From Pyrus communis (lineage: Eukaryota; Streptophyta; Magnoliopsida; Rosales; Rosaceae): DNA of 64,000 nucleotides. The position numbers were made by a program, and so were the translations under genes. Shown here piece after piece: positions 54,136 to 64,000 of this stretch. Where the stretch lies: contig NC_084816.1 in NCBI RefSeq assembly GCF_963583255.1, forward strand, positions 12,573,100-12,637,099. The letters run 5' to 3'. The notes beneath the pieces were generated by a model. That model was given only the letters and a program-made list of their open reading frames with translations. It made no database searches and was not told the DNA's origin. Position 1 is the first letter of the stretch; every line of letters starts with the position of its first letter.

Positions 54136-54961
54136 CTTTTCTTGTCAATCTTGTAAATATGTACCACACATGCTCACTTTAGATCCTTGTGCCTCATATT
54201 AGACTTCAGGATACTTAGTATTGAAGATCAAAGTACATATGGTGTTGCCTTATCACATGTAAGGTTTGTACATGCATATGCATTTCACGTTTAGATTCTT
54301 ATGCATTCTAACTAGTGAAGTTGTCTGGTTAGAATTGCTTGATGTTTTCATGCGAGTTGGGCACACAATGCAAGGCCACCCACATGGGCTGACTGATACC
54401 TTTTATATAGGATTAAGGTTTTCACCATTGATCTGCTCGGATTGCTTTTACATTTGACAAGTGTTTTTTTTTTATTTTTTTTTATTTTTTTTTATTTTGT
54501 ACTTTTGTCTACTACAATCAAAATTTTTTATTTAATAGGGTTGGAGAATTTCATTTCCTCCATGGTGTGAAAAATTATTTTGTAGAGAGTATTTGTTTCT
54601 TTTCCAACTTAGATCTCCTACGATTTTTTAATCCATTGGGGGGTTTTTCTGGTCAAAATCGTTTGTTTTCTTGGTAGTTTAAACTTGTTCACATATCTTG
54701 ATCTTTATCACATGCTATATATATATATATATATTATGTGACTTGTTTTATATGTGCTTGTTCTTAAGTTTTCACTGCATGATTATAAGATATTACTGCA
54801 TGGGTTGTTAACTAGGTTAACTTATTAAAAATTGAGTATTTCTGTTGGATTTGTGTTTTTATAACTACCAATTCTGCACTTAGTTGACTAGTTTGTTTGG
54901 CTAGTCAATCTAGTATATTTTAGATCATAGTTGCTATACATTCCGCTTGGTACCAACTTAA
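54136..54961. other. Region 5' of copia 4 gag; LTR not resolved
   Basis: Contains oligo(T)/TTTTTTTTATT repeats (54465-54498) and (AT)n at 54716-54735. The end of the 5' LTR of copia 4 should lie just before 54962. No matching 3' LTR was found after 61300, so the LTR borders stay undefined. Confidence 0.35.
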
Positions 54962-54973
54962 TTGTATCAGAGC
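54962..54973 (+). promoter_or_regulatory. Primer-binding site of copia 4
   Basis: TTGTATCAGAGC differs by one base from TGGTATCAGAGC, the complement of the initiator-Met tRNA 3' end. It lies 73 bp before the gag ATG. Confidence 0.75.
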
Positions 54974-55034
54974 TTTGATCTAGATATACATAGAGTGATC
55001 TCTAGAAGTTATTGGTATTGGGTGGAATCTCACC

Positions 55035-56020
55035 ATGGATCGTGATTGTGTTGCTGGCTCTTTTAACTTGCCTCTGTTCTTTGATGGAACGGACTACGCT
55101 GCATGGCGTGATAATTTTCAAATTTTCCTAGAAGCACAAGACTTAATTACTGTTGATTATCTCACCTTTGAATGGAAAGCTCATTCGAGGATTGTTGATG
55201 GTAAATTTATGGTAACTGTTGAATGCGATTGGACTTTTAGTGAACTCACATCGGCCATGGCAAACCGAAAAACAAGGAATGCCATTGTCACCATAATCTC
55301 ACCAACTCAGTTTGCACACATTTGCTATCACCATGACAAAACAAGTTGGGGACAAACTCATAATCCTTCATGAAGTTGATAAACAAGTGAGGGATCTCAA
55401 ACTTCATATGATTCTCTCGAAGTTTGAGGATTTAAGGATGAAAGAGTCTGAGTCATTTTCGGCTTTCTATGAAAAAAGTTGGAATGTTGACGAATGAAGC
55501 CTTACGTTAGGGAAAGCCTATTGATGAGACAACTATTGTACAAAAGATCTTGAAAACCTTGCATACATGATTCAAAGCAAAAAAGGCAGTTTTTTAGGAG
55601 TGTCAAAACTTATATGAGATCAAACATGGAAAGTTGGTTGGTAAACTAATCACTTATGAGATAGAGCTTGACATAGAAGAAGGTGATTCAAAGAAGAGAA
55701 AAGATGTTGTTCTTCAAAGTGTGGAAAATGCTAAAGCTACCTCTGAACCTTGTGATTAATCCCTTGATGATGATCTTGCTTTGTTTGTTAAACAATTAGA
55801 AGGATTCTCAAGAACAAAGGAAGGGAGGTAAAAAAAACTAGGGTGCCATAAAAAGATTTCAAGTTTCAACCTCAAGGTAAGTTTACTTTTGGTAGAAAGT
55901 AAGGAAAGTTTGTCAGTCGTAGGGACAAGCCTTCTATTAGTGAACCCCGACCATGCTTCTCGTGTGGTGGTATTAGACATCGAGTTGCTGGGTGTTCAAA
56001 CCATAGGAAGCCAAATCGAA
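55035..56020 (+). pseudogene. Copia 4 gag with zinc knuckle
   Basis: The frame from ATG 55035 has PLFFDGTDYAAWRDNFQIFL, the copia gag start (large SIRE/Tork-style gag). It shifts frame near 55370, then runs through QVRDLKLHMILSKFEDLRMK and, beyond stops, to a CCHC knuckle CFSCGGIRHRVAGC (about 55953-55994) in another frame. Gag forms the cytoplasmic particle around element RNA. Confidence 0.82.
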
Positions 56021-56029
56021 AAACGTGAG

Positions 56030-56700
56030 AAAGTAAGGATGGCTACCAAGAGCGAAAGTGAAAGTGATGGATTTATATGTTTTGACAAGTCATCAGATGA
56101 TGAAGAGAAAACTATTGCTTTTGTTGCCTCAGTTAAAAAGGTGTATCCTAGTGATGATGAACTAGTGTTGAATAATATTGAGGAGTTGACGTATGATGAG
56201 CTATGTATCAAGTATGACTCACTTTTTGGTGACACTTGTGTTGCTAAAGTGGACAATATAGAGCTATTCGGAAGGTCTCTAAGTTGTAGAAAGAAAATGA
56301 GTCACTCCAACTAGTTAGAATGGGATTGAGTGAAAATGTGGTTTCTCTTGAGGATCAAGTCAAGTTTCTAAATGAAAGGGGCTTTGCTGGTGATGACATA
56401 GAAGAAAATGATGAAATTGTTGCTGCCCTTGAAGCTCAAATTCATAACCTAAAGAAATCTTAAGAAAACTTGTTAAATCAAGTTCGTGTATTAAAGGCCA
56501 ATAATGTAATGTATTATAAGGAAAATTTAAAGCAGTTGGCCAAGTTGAATGTGGCCAACAACAATGTCATTCGTCTTACCATTGGTGCAGAAGGAATTGA
56601 CCAAAAACTGAGTATTAGGAAACCATATGGAGACAAAATAGTCTTAATTTTGTTGAAAGTGGTTCAAGTTCTATGGCTATTAAGACAAAGTTTGTGAAGG
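56030..56700 (+). pseudogene. Copia 4 gag C-terminal/linker region
   Basis: An acidic frame (SDGFICFDKSSDDEEKT, then LTYDELCIKYDSLFGD) is followed by coiled-coil-like sequence in the 56340-56600 interval (LEDQVKFLNERG, then VLKANN). This fits the long linker seen in some copia gags. It is broken by a stop near 56312 and by others. Confidence 0.65.
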
Positions 56701-56850
56701 AATCAAAACTTATGGCTCCTAATGTCAATCTTAGCTCAGAGAATAAATTCATTCCCACATGTTATCACTATGGTAAAGTGAGTCATATCCGACCAAATGT
56801 GGGAAGCTTCACTCTGGAAAGAATGTCCTTGAAGAATCATATCGTCCTCA

Positions 56851-57534
56851 ATGCACTTTCAGCCACCAAACCAAATGTTTGGTATCTTGATAATGGGTGT
56901 TATTATCATATGTTTGGACAAAGATGCCTTCTTGTCACTTGTTCCCTTTAGTAATGGTGGTGTGGTATTTGGTAATGGCGACAAATCTCAAATCATTGGG
57001 AAGGGTGCTATCAAGATCCCTAGTCTTCCTCAGCTAAAAAATGTTAGCTATGTGGAAGGGCTGAAGTCAAGCCTTATCAGTATTAGCCAGTTGTTTGATG
57101 AAGTATCTGATGAATTTTGCTTCTCCCAAAGAGGTTGCCAAATTGTGGATGAAAATGGGAAGAATATGCTTGTCCTACCAAGATTCGGAGACAATTGCTA
57201 CATTCTTGATGCTTTTAAAGTTGGTGAATATTCAAAGTGCAACAAAGCAATTGATGAAACTAGGGTATTATGGCATAGAAGACTTGGTTATGTCAACTTC
57301 AAGGATCTTTAAAAATTGTCCAAACATGAGGTTGTAAGAGGTCTGCCACATTTCTTTGTCTCTGAGTCCCATGTGATCATTCCAATTAGGAAAGCAAACT
57401 AAGGTAGCCCACAAGAAAGTAATTCATATTGGCACATCCAAAGCTCTTCAATCAGTGCATACAGGCCTAGTAAGACCAATCCAAACCTTGTTTATTGGTT
57501 GGAAGAAATATTTCTTGGTAATTGTGGATGACAA
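56851..57534 (+). pseudogene. Copia 4 protease and pre-integrase
   Basis: The 56673-56951 frame contains W-Y-L-D-N-G-C, the protease motif with Ser replaced by Asn. The 56851-57312 frame then has NGDKSQIIGKGAIKIPSLPQ, GLKSSLISISQLFDE and LWHRRLGYVNFKDL; the second His of the zinc motif (usually L-G-H) is Tyr. The integrase core begins after the stop (about 57480, FLVIVDDNSR), where the hAT element is inserted. Confidence 0.85.
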
Positions 57535-57542
57535 CTCTAGAT

Positions 57543-59053
57543 TAAGGCTGGTTCAGTATAGGATACCGAACTGAAAACCATATCCTGATTCCCAAACTGA
57601 AGTTTTCGGGAATCCCAATTTCAAGACTGATCCCAAACCAAAATTTCGAGAATCCCAAATTTCGGGAATCCCGAAATAGTTTCGGGATTTCAGGATAAAT
57701 TGGGAATCCCAAAATATTTTCAAATAATATATGCAGAACAATGGTCTTAAAGTACCTGAGGAAATACCTAACAGAAAACAGTAGAAGTTGGGATTATTCG
57801 TTCATGCTAGTAGATTGTAGCAAAATAATTGCTGAAAAGCCAACTCATCCAATGAATTTCCTCATCAAAATGATACTAGATTAAATCACTTGTCTACTCT
57901 AACATATTAGGTCCATGGATCGACATTGTAATCAAAGAAGCGGCAAAAAAAAAAAAAAAAAAAAAAAAAAAAGATGGAAATCCATTGCATCATTCAAACG
58001 ACAAATTCTAATGTTGAGCTATTAAAAATAGCAAGAATGATCTACGAAATCCAACTTGATTGACAGTGGGTACAATATTTGCAAATTTAAGCAATTGTTT
58101 GATTTGCAAAACATTGAAATTGATGACCCCAATCGTTCTCACTAGACCCATCTCTTTATTTTTTATTTTCTATACTTAAATAGATGGAATTAAGATCCAA
58201 AGCAAACATCTTCGATCACTTGCAATCTAAACACAAAATTTTAGAGATCCAGAACCATATCCAACTGCAAACATAAACTTAAAAACACAGCATTGGTCCC
58301 AAAATTGTAAAGATGAAGTCTTGATACAGGCAAAGCTCCAAACAAAAATCCCTTAGTCAAAAAAGTTGAAACCCATATCGTCATCTGATTCTTCCTTTTC
58401 TTCCACCTTTTCCTACTTCTTCTACTTAACAATGGCAGGAGCAATAACCCCACCACCACCAGATGGAACAGATGCCAACTTTTCCCTTCCAGATGCAACT
58501 AGACCCATCTTAACCACACCTTCCATAGCTTTCCATACTTTCTTCAACCGATTCAACAATTGCCTATTTTGGGACTCTTACCCATTGAAAATCAAAGACC
58601 CTTACCTGAATTTTGGGACTCGATTCTTGTTGTATTCGCATATTTCTGCATCTGTGTGTGTGGCCGGATGAGCTCCGTTAAAGTGGATGGAAGAGCGGCG
58701 TTTGAACTAGATGAGTGCTAAAGTGTTGTTCGAACTTGTTTTTTGAAAGAGTGAGAGTGAGCGATTGAGAGAGATAGAGTCTGAGGAATTAAGAAGAATA
58801 CAAAAGAAAAGACCCAACTTAAACTTATAATGGACGATAGGATAAGAATATTTCAGGATTTCGGGATTACCGAATAAAATGAAATTTGAAAACCAATCCC
58901 ATACCGAATATTTCGGTATTTTTCGGTACGGGATTACCAAAGTTCAGGATAGTTTTGGTTTGGGATTTTTCGGTTTGGGTTTGGGATTTTTCGGTTTAGG
59001 TTTGGGATTTTTTCGGTTTGGTTTGGGATTTTCGAGAATTTTTTCCAGCTCTA
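57543..59053. mobile_element. hAT-type non-autonomous element B, nested in copia 4
   Basis: A 1,511-bp element begins TAAGGCTGG and ends CCAGCTCTA. It is flanked by the perfect 8-bp duplication CTCTAGAT (57535-57542 and 59054-59061). Subterminal arrays of TTCGGGATTCC / TTTGGGATTTTTCGG motifs at both ends resemble those of element A. The interior holds a minus-strand ribosomal P2-like sequence (58353-58500) with downstream sequence that looks like its 3' UTR. No transposase is present. An A run lies at 57946-57972. Confidence 0.88.
58353..58500 (-). pseudogene. Captured 60S acidic ribosomal protein P2-like C-terminus
   Basis: The minus-strand frame reads ASGREKLASVPSGGGG, then an alanine/proline-type hinge remnant, and ends VEEKEESDDDMGFNFFD and TAA (58353-58355). 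SDDDMGFxLFD is the universal C-terminal tail of the ribosomal stalk P1/P2 proteins, and REKLASVPSGGGG is typical of plant P2. The stalk binds translation GTPases. Two in-frame stops lie in the hinge, and upstream sequence (AMEGVVKMGL) no longer matches P2. This is a gene fragment carried inside hAT element B. Confidence 0.88.
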
Positions 59054-59061
59054 CTCTAGAT

Positions 59062-59780
59062 TTACCTAGGTATGCTTTTAAGAGAGAAGTTTGACACTTT
59101 TCAACAATCTCTTATTGTGTATAAAGTGATGTTGAATAAGTCTTTATCCAATCATCCTGCATTAGTCAGAGTTCAAACTGATGATGGCACTAAGTCCTCG
59201 AATGTGCACTTCGATGATTTCTGCTCAAAAAATGACATCAAGCATGAGTTATTTGCTCCAATCACTCCTCAACAAAATGGAGTCGTTGATAGAAAAAATC
59301 GCGTTCTAATTGAGATAACAAGGGTGTTGCTAAGCAGTAAAAATCTAGCAAAACACTTTTAGGCCAAAGCCATGAGTACAGCTTGCTAAGTCTCCAATTG
59401 TGTCTTCTTTAGACCTGGCACAAATGTGACTCCCTATGAACTCTACAGAGGTAAAAAAACATTTGGTTAAGTACTTTAGAGTTTTTGGGAGTGTTTGCTA
59501 TATCTTGAGAGATCGCAAACATCTAGCAAAATTCGGTAATAAAAGTGATGAATGAATTTTCTTGGGCTACTTCAACATAAGCACGACATATAGGGTTTAC
59601 AATCTTCAAACAAAAACCATTATGGAGTCCATTAATGTTAAAGTGGATGACTCTGATGTTCCTCTTGCTCCTTATATTGGAAATGGCGATGCGTTTTCTC
59701 CTCCCTCAAAAGAGAACAACGATGCTTCTGGTAAGTCAGTTGTGTTGTTAGAAAGTGACTGAGACATTTAAGTAAGTATA
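59062..59780 (+). pseudogene. Copia 4 integrase core (second part)
   Basis: The frame after the insertion reads LREKFDTFQQSLIVYKVM, then RVQTDDGTKSSNVHFDDFC with the second catalytic Asp, and PQQNGVVDRKNRVLIEITRV. The third catalytic residue is Asp (GAT 59288-59290), where Glu is usual (N-G-V-x-E-R-K-N-R). A stop at 59360 and broken C-terminal sequence follow. Confidence 0.87.
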
Positions 59781-59929
59781 AATCAAGATTCCTCTATCAC
59801 ATTCAAGGATAAGCCAAAATGGGCTAGAAGTCATTGAGATGAGGAGATAGTGGATTCTGCTGACAAAGGTGTTAGAACTCGAAGACAAATTGCAGGTGAA
59901 GTTGGTCATATATGATATGTCTCTTAAAC

Positions 59930-61032
59930 TGAGCCCAAGAATATCAAATATGCTTTTACTGATGAGGAATGGATCTTAACCATGTAGAAAGAGCTAAATC
60001 AATTTGATAAGAATGAGGTATGGTTCCTTGTTGATCATTCATCAAACACAAATGTTATTGGCACCAAATAGATATACAAGAACAAGTCTGATGAGTCAGG
60101 AAATGTAACTAGAAATAAGGCCGGACTTGTTGCACTAGGATACTCTCAACTCGACGGTGTTGATTTCGATGAAACCTTTTGCTCTTGTTGCTTGACTTGA
60201 ATGTGTTAGACTCCTTTCAGCCATTGCACGCCATTTTAAGTTCAAATTGTTTGAAATGGATGTCAAAATCACTTTCCTTAATGGGTATCTTAATGAAAAA
60301 GTCTATGTGGAACAACCATAAGGTTTTGAGGATCTTCACAATCCAAATAGTGTGTAAAAATTGAGGAAGACCCTCTATGGCTAGAAATAAGCTCCACGTG
60401 CTTGGTATGACAAGTTTTCTTCTAATCTTTGTGCTCTTGAGTACACTCGTGGCTTAGTTGATATGACATTGTTTGTTAAGAAGGTGAAATCTCAGATTGT
60501 GATTGCTCGAGTATATGTGGAGACATTATTGTCAGCTCCACCTCAAATTCTCTTGTGAAACAGTTCATCAACATGATGACAGGTGAATTTGAAATGAGTT
60601 TGGTTGGGGAAATAAACTACTTTTTAGGATTGAAGTGGCAATGATGTTTATCAAACCTTGTATAGAAGTATGATTGACAGTCTTCTCTACTTGACGACAA
60701 GTAGATTGGATATTACTTTTGCCATTGGGGTGTGTGCTCGCTTTCAAAGTTGTCCTAAAGAGTCTCATTTGTTGGCTGTCAAGAGGGTCATTAAGTATGT
60801 TAATAGAACTACCAAGTTTGGCTTGGACTACACTCTTGACACCAACACAAATCTTGTTGGTTATAGTGATTCCGATTGGACCGAATGTATTGATGATCAA
60901 AAAAGTACCTCTGGGGAACTTTTTATCTTGGAAACAACTTGGTGGCTTGGCATAGTAAGAAGTAAAATTGCATCTCTCTCTCAATCGTACAAGCCAAATA
61001 TGTTGTCGTGGGAAGTTGTTTTACTCGGTTAA
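59930..61032 (+). pseudogene. Copia 4 reverse transcriptase and RNase H start
   Basis: Broken frames carry EWILTM, NEVWFLVDHSSNTNVIGTK, remains of FKLFEMDVK.TFLNGYLNEKVYVEQP, and YLTTSRLDITFAIGVCARFQ. RNase H starts at LVGYSDSDWTECIDDQKSTSG. The expected Y-V-D-D is degraded (region 60510-60540). Stops and shifts are frequent. Confidence 0.8.
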
Positions 61033-61080
61033 TGTGGATGAAGCATATCCCAATCTACCTTTCTCATATATTGTGACAAC

Positions 61081-61299
61081 ATGAATGCAATTGACATCTC
61101 AAAGAACCCCGTCCAACATTCAAGGACCAAACATATTGACATATGCCATCACTTCATTAGAGATCTCGTGGAAAGTAAAATTCTTACCTTAATCTTTGTG
61201 CGAACTAAAAAACAGCTAGCTGACATTTTCACAAAAGCTTTGGATAATCGAAGGTATGAAAATCTTCGACGGTCTATTGGTATTTATACTATTAATTAA
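61081..61299 (+). pseudogene. Copia 4 RNase H C-terminus
   Basis: The frame reads [20 protein letters not shown], then [20 protein letters not shown] and LRRSIGIY, the conserved end of copia pol. TAA lies at 61297-61299. No clear polypurine tract or LTR follows. Confidence 0.85.
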
Positions 61300-62035
61300 A
61301 TAGGTTGAATATCTATGCTTCCAAGCCTTGAAAATATGTTTTGTCCCTGGGCATGGTTTTGTCCAGTCTATCAACTCATTGGATAATTCTATATTTCTCT
61401 TCGTATGAATGTCTTAACTGTCATACATTGTTAGTAATATGTGGATTAACCTTGGATAATTATTTGGTCTCGAATATCCTCACACAGGCCCAAGACAACC
61501 TTGATCGTTGTGAAAAAGCATTGGTCTTTGTTGAAGATGAATTATGCTACATGTATTTTCATTAAAACTTGACATCGTTGTATTAGTCCGAATACAAGCT
61601 TTGACTTGTTTCATTCACCATTCGATTCATGCAACTTCTACTTTTTTATTATTTTTATTAAAGGGGTGGGGAGATTTGAACTAGAAACCTTTGTAAACAT
61701 CAGAAAGAAAACAGCTATGGACATCTAATTTTTTCTTCTATGCACCCATGTCTATCTTAAAGCCCACTTTGTTTTATGGCCTTTCCTTAGGCTATCCAAA
61801 AATAATTCGATAATCTTCTAAGACTGCCTCATTTGACTAATGTCATTCTTTCCAAGAATGCAAAATCATTGATCATGGTCAGCATGTGATTAGGACGAGC
61901 TTGCTCGAGTTGCTGTGGAGTTAACAGTAAGAATACAAAAGATAAGCATAGCTTCGTTAACATTTAATCAAGAGGGATTCGTGGCAACCTATTTAACAAT
62001 ATTATTTTTGGTACGACGTAATGGTGGCATTATTC
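61300..62035. other. 3' flank of copia 4, no gene recognised
   Basis: The expected 3' LTR could not be recognised. AAAGGGGTGGGGAGA (61660-61674) looks like a polypurine tract, but no TG-starting repeat with a partner upstream follows. Confidence 0.3.
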
Positions 62036-62491
62036 TAGTGGCGGAGACACATGAGGACTAGGATAGGCCTGGGCTTATCCTACATTTTCTTTGTTTTATA
62101 TGTTTTTTCTTGTGTTTGTTAGGTTTAATTTCTGTTTGTGTGCTTTCCATTGAGCATTATGTAGTTAATTCACCATTTTGCGTGCATAGTGTTGTTTAAA
62201 AAGTTTATACTGAAAGAAAAATCACACATTTGCATTTTTGAGCAATGATCTATAATGCTTGTTCAACTTTAATGTAGTAATTGTTTTTTAAGCAAAACTT
62301 ATGAACAAGTTCAGTGCTTAAGGTATTATTATCTCAATGCTAAATTATTATTTTCATGACTACATTTTTGTCCTCTGATTCAAGTTTTCCATTCCTATAC
62401 AAAAGTTAACCCTCAAATCTTCTCTCAATGATACATTGGCAATGTCAGGGTTAGCGGTTCCTCTTAGCTTTAATTTCTAGCTCTGCCACTG
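62036..62491. mobile_element. Candidate hAT-type MITE
   Basis: The left end TAGTGGCGGAG and the inverted right end (CAGTGGCAGAG on the minus strand) match at about 9 of 11 bases, a terminus style common in plant hAT MITEs. The following GGACTAGGATAGGCCTGGGC is also typical of that group. An 8-bp duplication is not clear (CATTATTC versus CTTAATTG), so it may be old. Confidence 0.5.
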
Positions 62492-63486
62492 CTTAATTGA
62501 ATGGCTAAGTAATGAAGACAAACTACAAGCATCTTGTGACGGCTAAATTTGGAGTCAAAGTTGCAGGCAATGAAGCTAGTAGCAGTCAAATAGTGTTGAG
62601 CTCTAGAGAGGTTAATCTACATGTAGTTGTTCAAGGTTTGTAGAGTCATATAATATGATTTTTCTTTGGACACTAGTGTGCATTACCACCCACCAAAACT
62701 TCCCATTTATTACCGTTGGTAAGTGAAGCTAAGATGTAGTACTTGCATGTTGTCAAGTGTAGCTTCATAAGTTATCAAGGCTTCTGACTTCGGAGTTTTT
62801 GTAAATGTTGGAGTAGAAAATGCCTGAAGCTTTTGAATAACTCAAAATTAGCTTCATTCAACCTATACCTTTGGGAGCCCAAATAGTTTATTGAAGCTAT
62901 GATGTTTGACCTTTCTAGTATAGTTGAAGGATATGCTAATAATACTTCATATTGCACGTTGCAACATAAGTACTGAAAAGTTGAAGCTTTTGTGTTGCTT
63001 GAAGCTCTGTAGACGCCATATAAATTGATTGACCTTTTAACGGTGCCCTTAAGGATCCACAATGAAGTTGTAGTGTTTATGTTGTTCAAGAGGAAAATGT
63101 TTGAAGTAGATTCAAGAGGGTTGAAGAGCTTTGGCGAGAGACTGCTTCACATGTTGATGACAATAATCTTGTAAAAGTTTGGCCTTTGTATACTATATGT
63201 AGCTTTCTGGAGCTTCAGACTTTTCCAAGAGACTTGTAAACAATATGATGTTGAAGCATTACACATGCACTAAAGCATTTTGTTGTCTTCTTAAAGCATC
63301 GCACATTGTTGAAACCCTTGTTGATTTGTAATAAGACTTTATTGTTGACCATAACCCATGTTGGGCTTAAGTGCTCCCCTAGTTAAATTCAATTAAGCTT
63401 GTCTACGCCTTTTCCAGATTGTAAGGCTTGAAAGTTTTTGACTACTTATGAATGTTAAGAATCCACAGGTACAACTTGTACCGTTC
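62492..63486. other. Repetitive non-coding sequence with TTGAAGC motifs
   Basis: GTTGAAG/TTGAAGC(T)TT words recur many times between about 62770 and 63330. The style is that of a repeat-derived (LTR-like) region. No protein domain is recognised in the open frames. Confidence 0.35.
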
Positions 63487-63725
63487 TTCACCTAGTTGGT
63501 GAAGAGAGGCAAGTTCCTTCATCACCTAGTTGGTGTGAAGAATGACAAGTTGTTGAGGCACAAATGTTTATTAAAGTACTAATTATATCCTCTACCACCT
63601 AATTGGTGATACGAAGGTGAGTTCTTCCATCACCTAGTTGGTAAGAAGAGTGGCAAGTTGTCCAAGCTCAACATTGTTTATTAGAGTACTGGTTTTATTT
63701 TTCATCACCTGGTTAATTAGTGATA
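63487..63725 (+). repeat. Tandem array of TCACCTAGTTGGTGA stem-loops
   Basis: The palindromic motif CACC-TAGTT-GGTG occurs at 63488-63502, 63521-63535, 63594-63608 (CACCTAATTGGTG) and 63629-63643 (CACCTAGTTGGTA), with a degenerate fifth near 63704. A larger unit of about 110 bp, containing GACAAGTTGTTGAGGC.../GGCAAGTTGTCCAAGC and TGTTTATTAAAGTACT/TGTTTATTAGAGTACT, is duplicated (about 63517-63626 and 63627-63736). Confidence 0.8.
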
Positions 63726-63736
63726 TGATGCTTATG

Positions 63737-64000
63737 ACATGAGGGATGTTCATGACATGTATGTTGTTTATGAATGTTTTGCTATGCATGAAGGAAATCC
63801 ATTGTTTGGGTATGTGAACCATGTTGGTTATACCATTTAGTTTCACTTACTTTGTGTTAAAGTACGTATATTGAAGCTCTAAGTTAGAGTATATAGATAG
63901 GTCAAAGTTAGACCAAGTGTTCCGATGTTAGAAATATAAAAGACTTAGATGAAGTTGTCTGAAATACCTCTTCATTAAATATTTTTCGAATGGCTTATGT
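63737..64000. other. Window end, no gene recognised
   Basis: The sequence continues in the same AT-rich, repeat-like style and runs off the window. Confidence 0.3.

Larger units (their letters stand above)
54962..61299 (+). mobile_element. Ty1/copia element 4, decayed, split by hAT element B
   Basis: Plus-strand gag, protease, integrase, RT and RNase H remain in order. A primer-binding site is present at 54962-54973. The integrase is interrupted at 57542 by a 1.5-kb hAT element, with the copia frame resuming at 59062. Many stops and frameshifts occur elsewhere. The LTRs could not be identified on either side, so the ends given are those of the recognisable internal region. Confidence 0.85.

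Noticed and set aside
57543..59053. Reading the insert as an intron or divergent part of copia 4
   Set aside because: The exact 8-bp duplication CTCTAGAT and terminal inverted repeats show that it is a hAT insertion, and the copia frame resumes after it.
1..64000. CRISPR arrays, bacterial operons, phage or plasmid modules
   Set aside because: No regularly spaced repeat-spacer structure or prokaryotic gene organisation is present. All coding signals are plant or plant transposon.

Overview
This is a nuclear plant (eudicot) segment: plant-type introns, many plant LTR retrotransposons, LINE, SINE, hAT, Harbinger-like and MULE remains, and two recognisable host genes. Several repeat types (the solo-LTR family starting TGACACACCCCGACC, the small MITE with GTTAGGGAGACC ends, the SINE) look to me like those of apple/pear (Rosaceae, Maleae). 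That placement is from memory and was not tested. No CRISPR array, operon, plasmid or phage structure is present.

Host genes. (1) A four-exon UEV1-type ubiquitin E2 variant, + strand, 20466-25198, 146 aa, with all splice sites legible. (2) An intronless CAF1 deadenylase of the CCR4-NOT complex, + strand, 49054-49905, 283 aa, with a TATA box and a CT-rich core promoter. (3) Just downstream, a zinc-finger-homeodomain (ZHD/MIF-type) pseudogene, 50525-51043.

Layout. 1-3.7 kb: GC-rich duplication, CT repeat and a 2.2-kb solo LTR (1230-3432, TSD TAGTC). 3.7-10.3 kb: a small hAT-like MITE split by a 6.5-kb Ty1/copia element (3789-10264, TSD TTGAT). 11.7-19.3 kb: decayed hAT (TTF zinc finger/DUF4371 type) transposase pieces separated by a minus-strand LINE with an RNase H domain. 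20-25.2 kb: UEV1. 26.6-28.3 kb: Harbinger-like element (TSD TTA), then a LINE 3' end. 28.9-33.0 kb: minus-strand copia deletion derivative (TSD TCAAA). 33.5-33.7 kb: SINE with about 15-bp TSD. 33.8-39.8 kb: minus-strand copia (TSD CTTTG). 40.9-41.3 kb: minisatellite. 43.4-45.6 kb: a second solo LTR of the first family (TSD TATGT), probably inside a MITE. 47.4-48.7 kb: Harbinger-like MITE and a hAT element. 49-51 kb: CAF1 and the ZHD pseudogene. 52.3-54.1 kb: MULE transposase remains. 54.9-61.3 kb: plus-strand copia ruined by mutations and by a 1.5-kb hAT element that carries a ribosomal P2-like fragment. 61.3-64 kb: a hAT-like MITE and a tandem stem-loop array.

Apart from UEV1 and CAF1, almost everything is transposon-derived and inactive. 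The main value of the window is a legible record of nested insertions, most dated relative to each other by target-site duplications, and some unusual repeat architecture: covarying hairpin modules in the solo LTRs, a perfect hairpin in one copia LTR, and gene capture by a hAT element. I found no convincing new multi-gene system.
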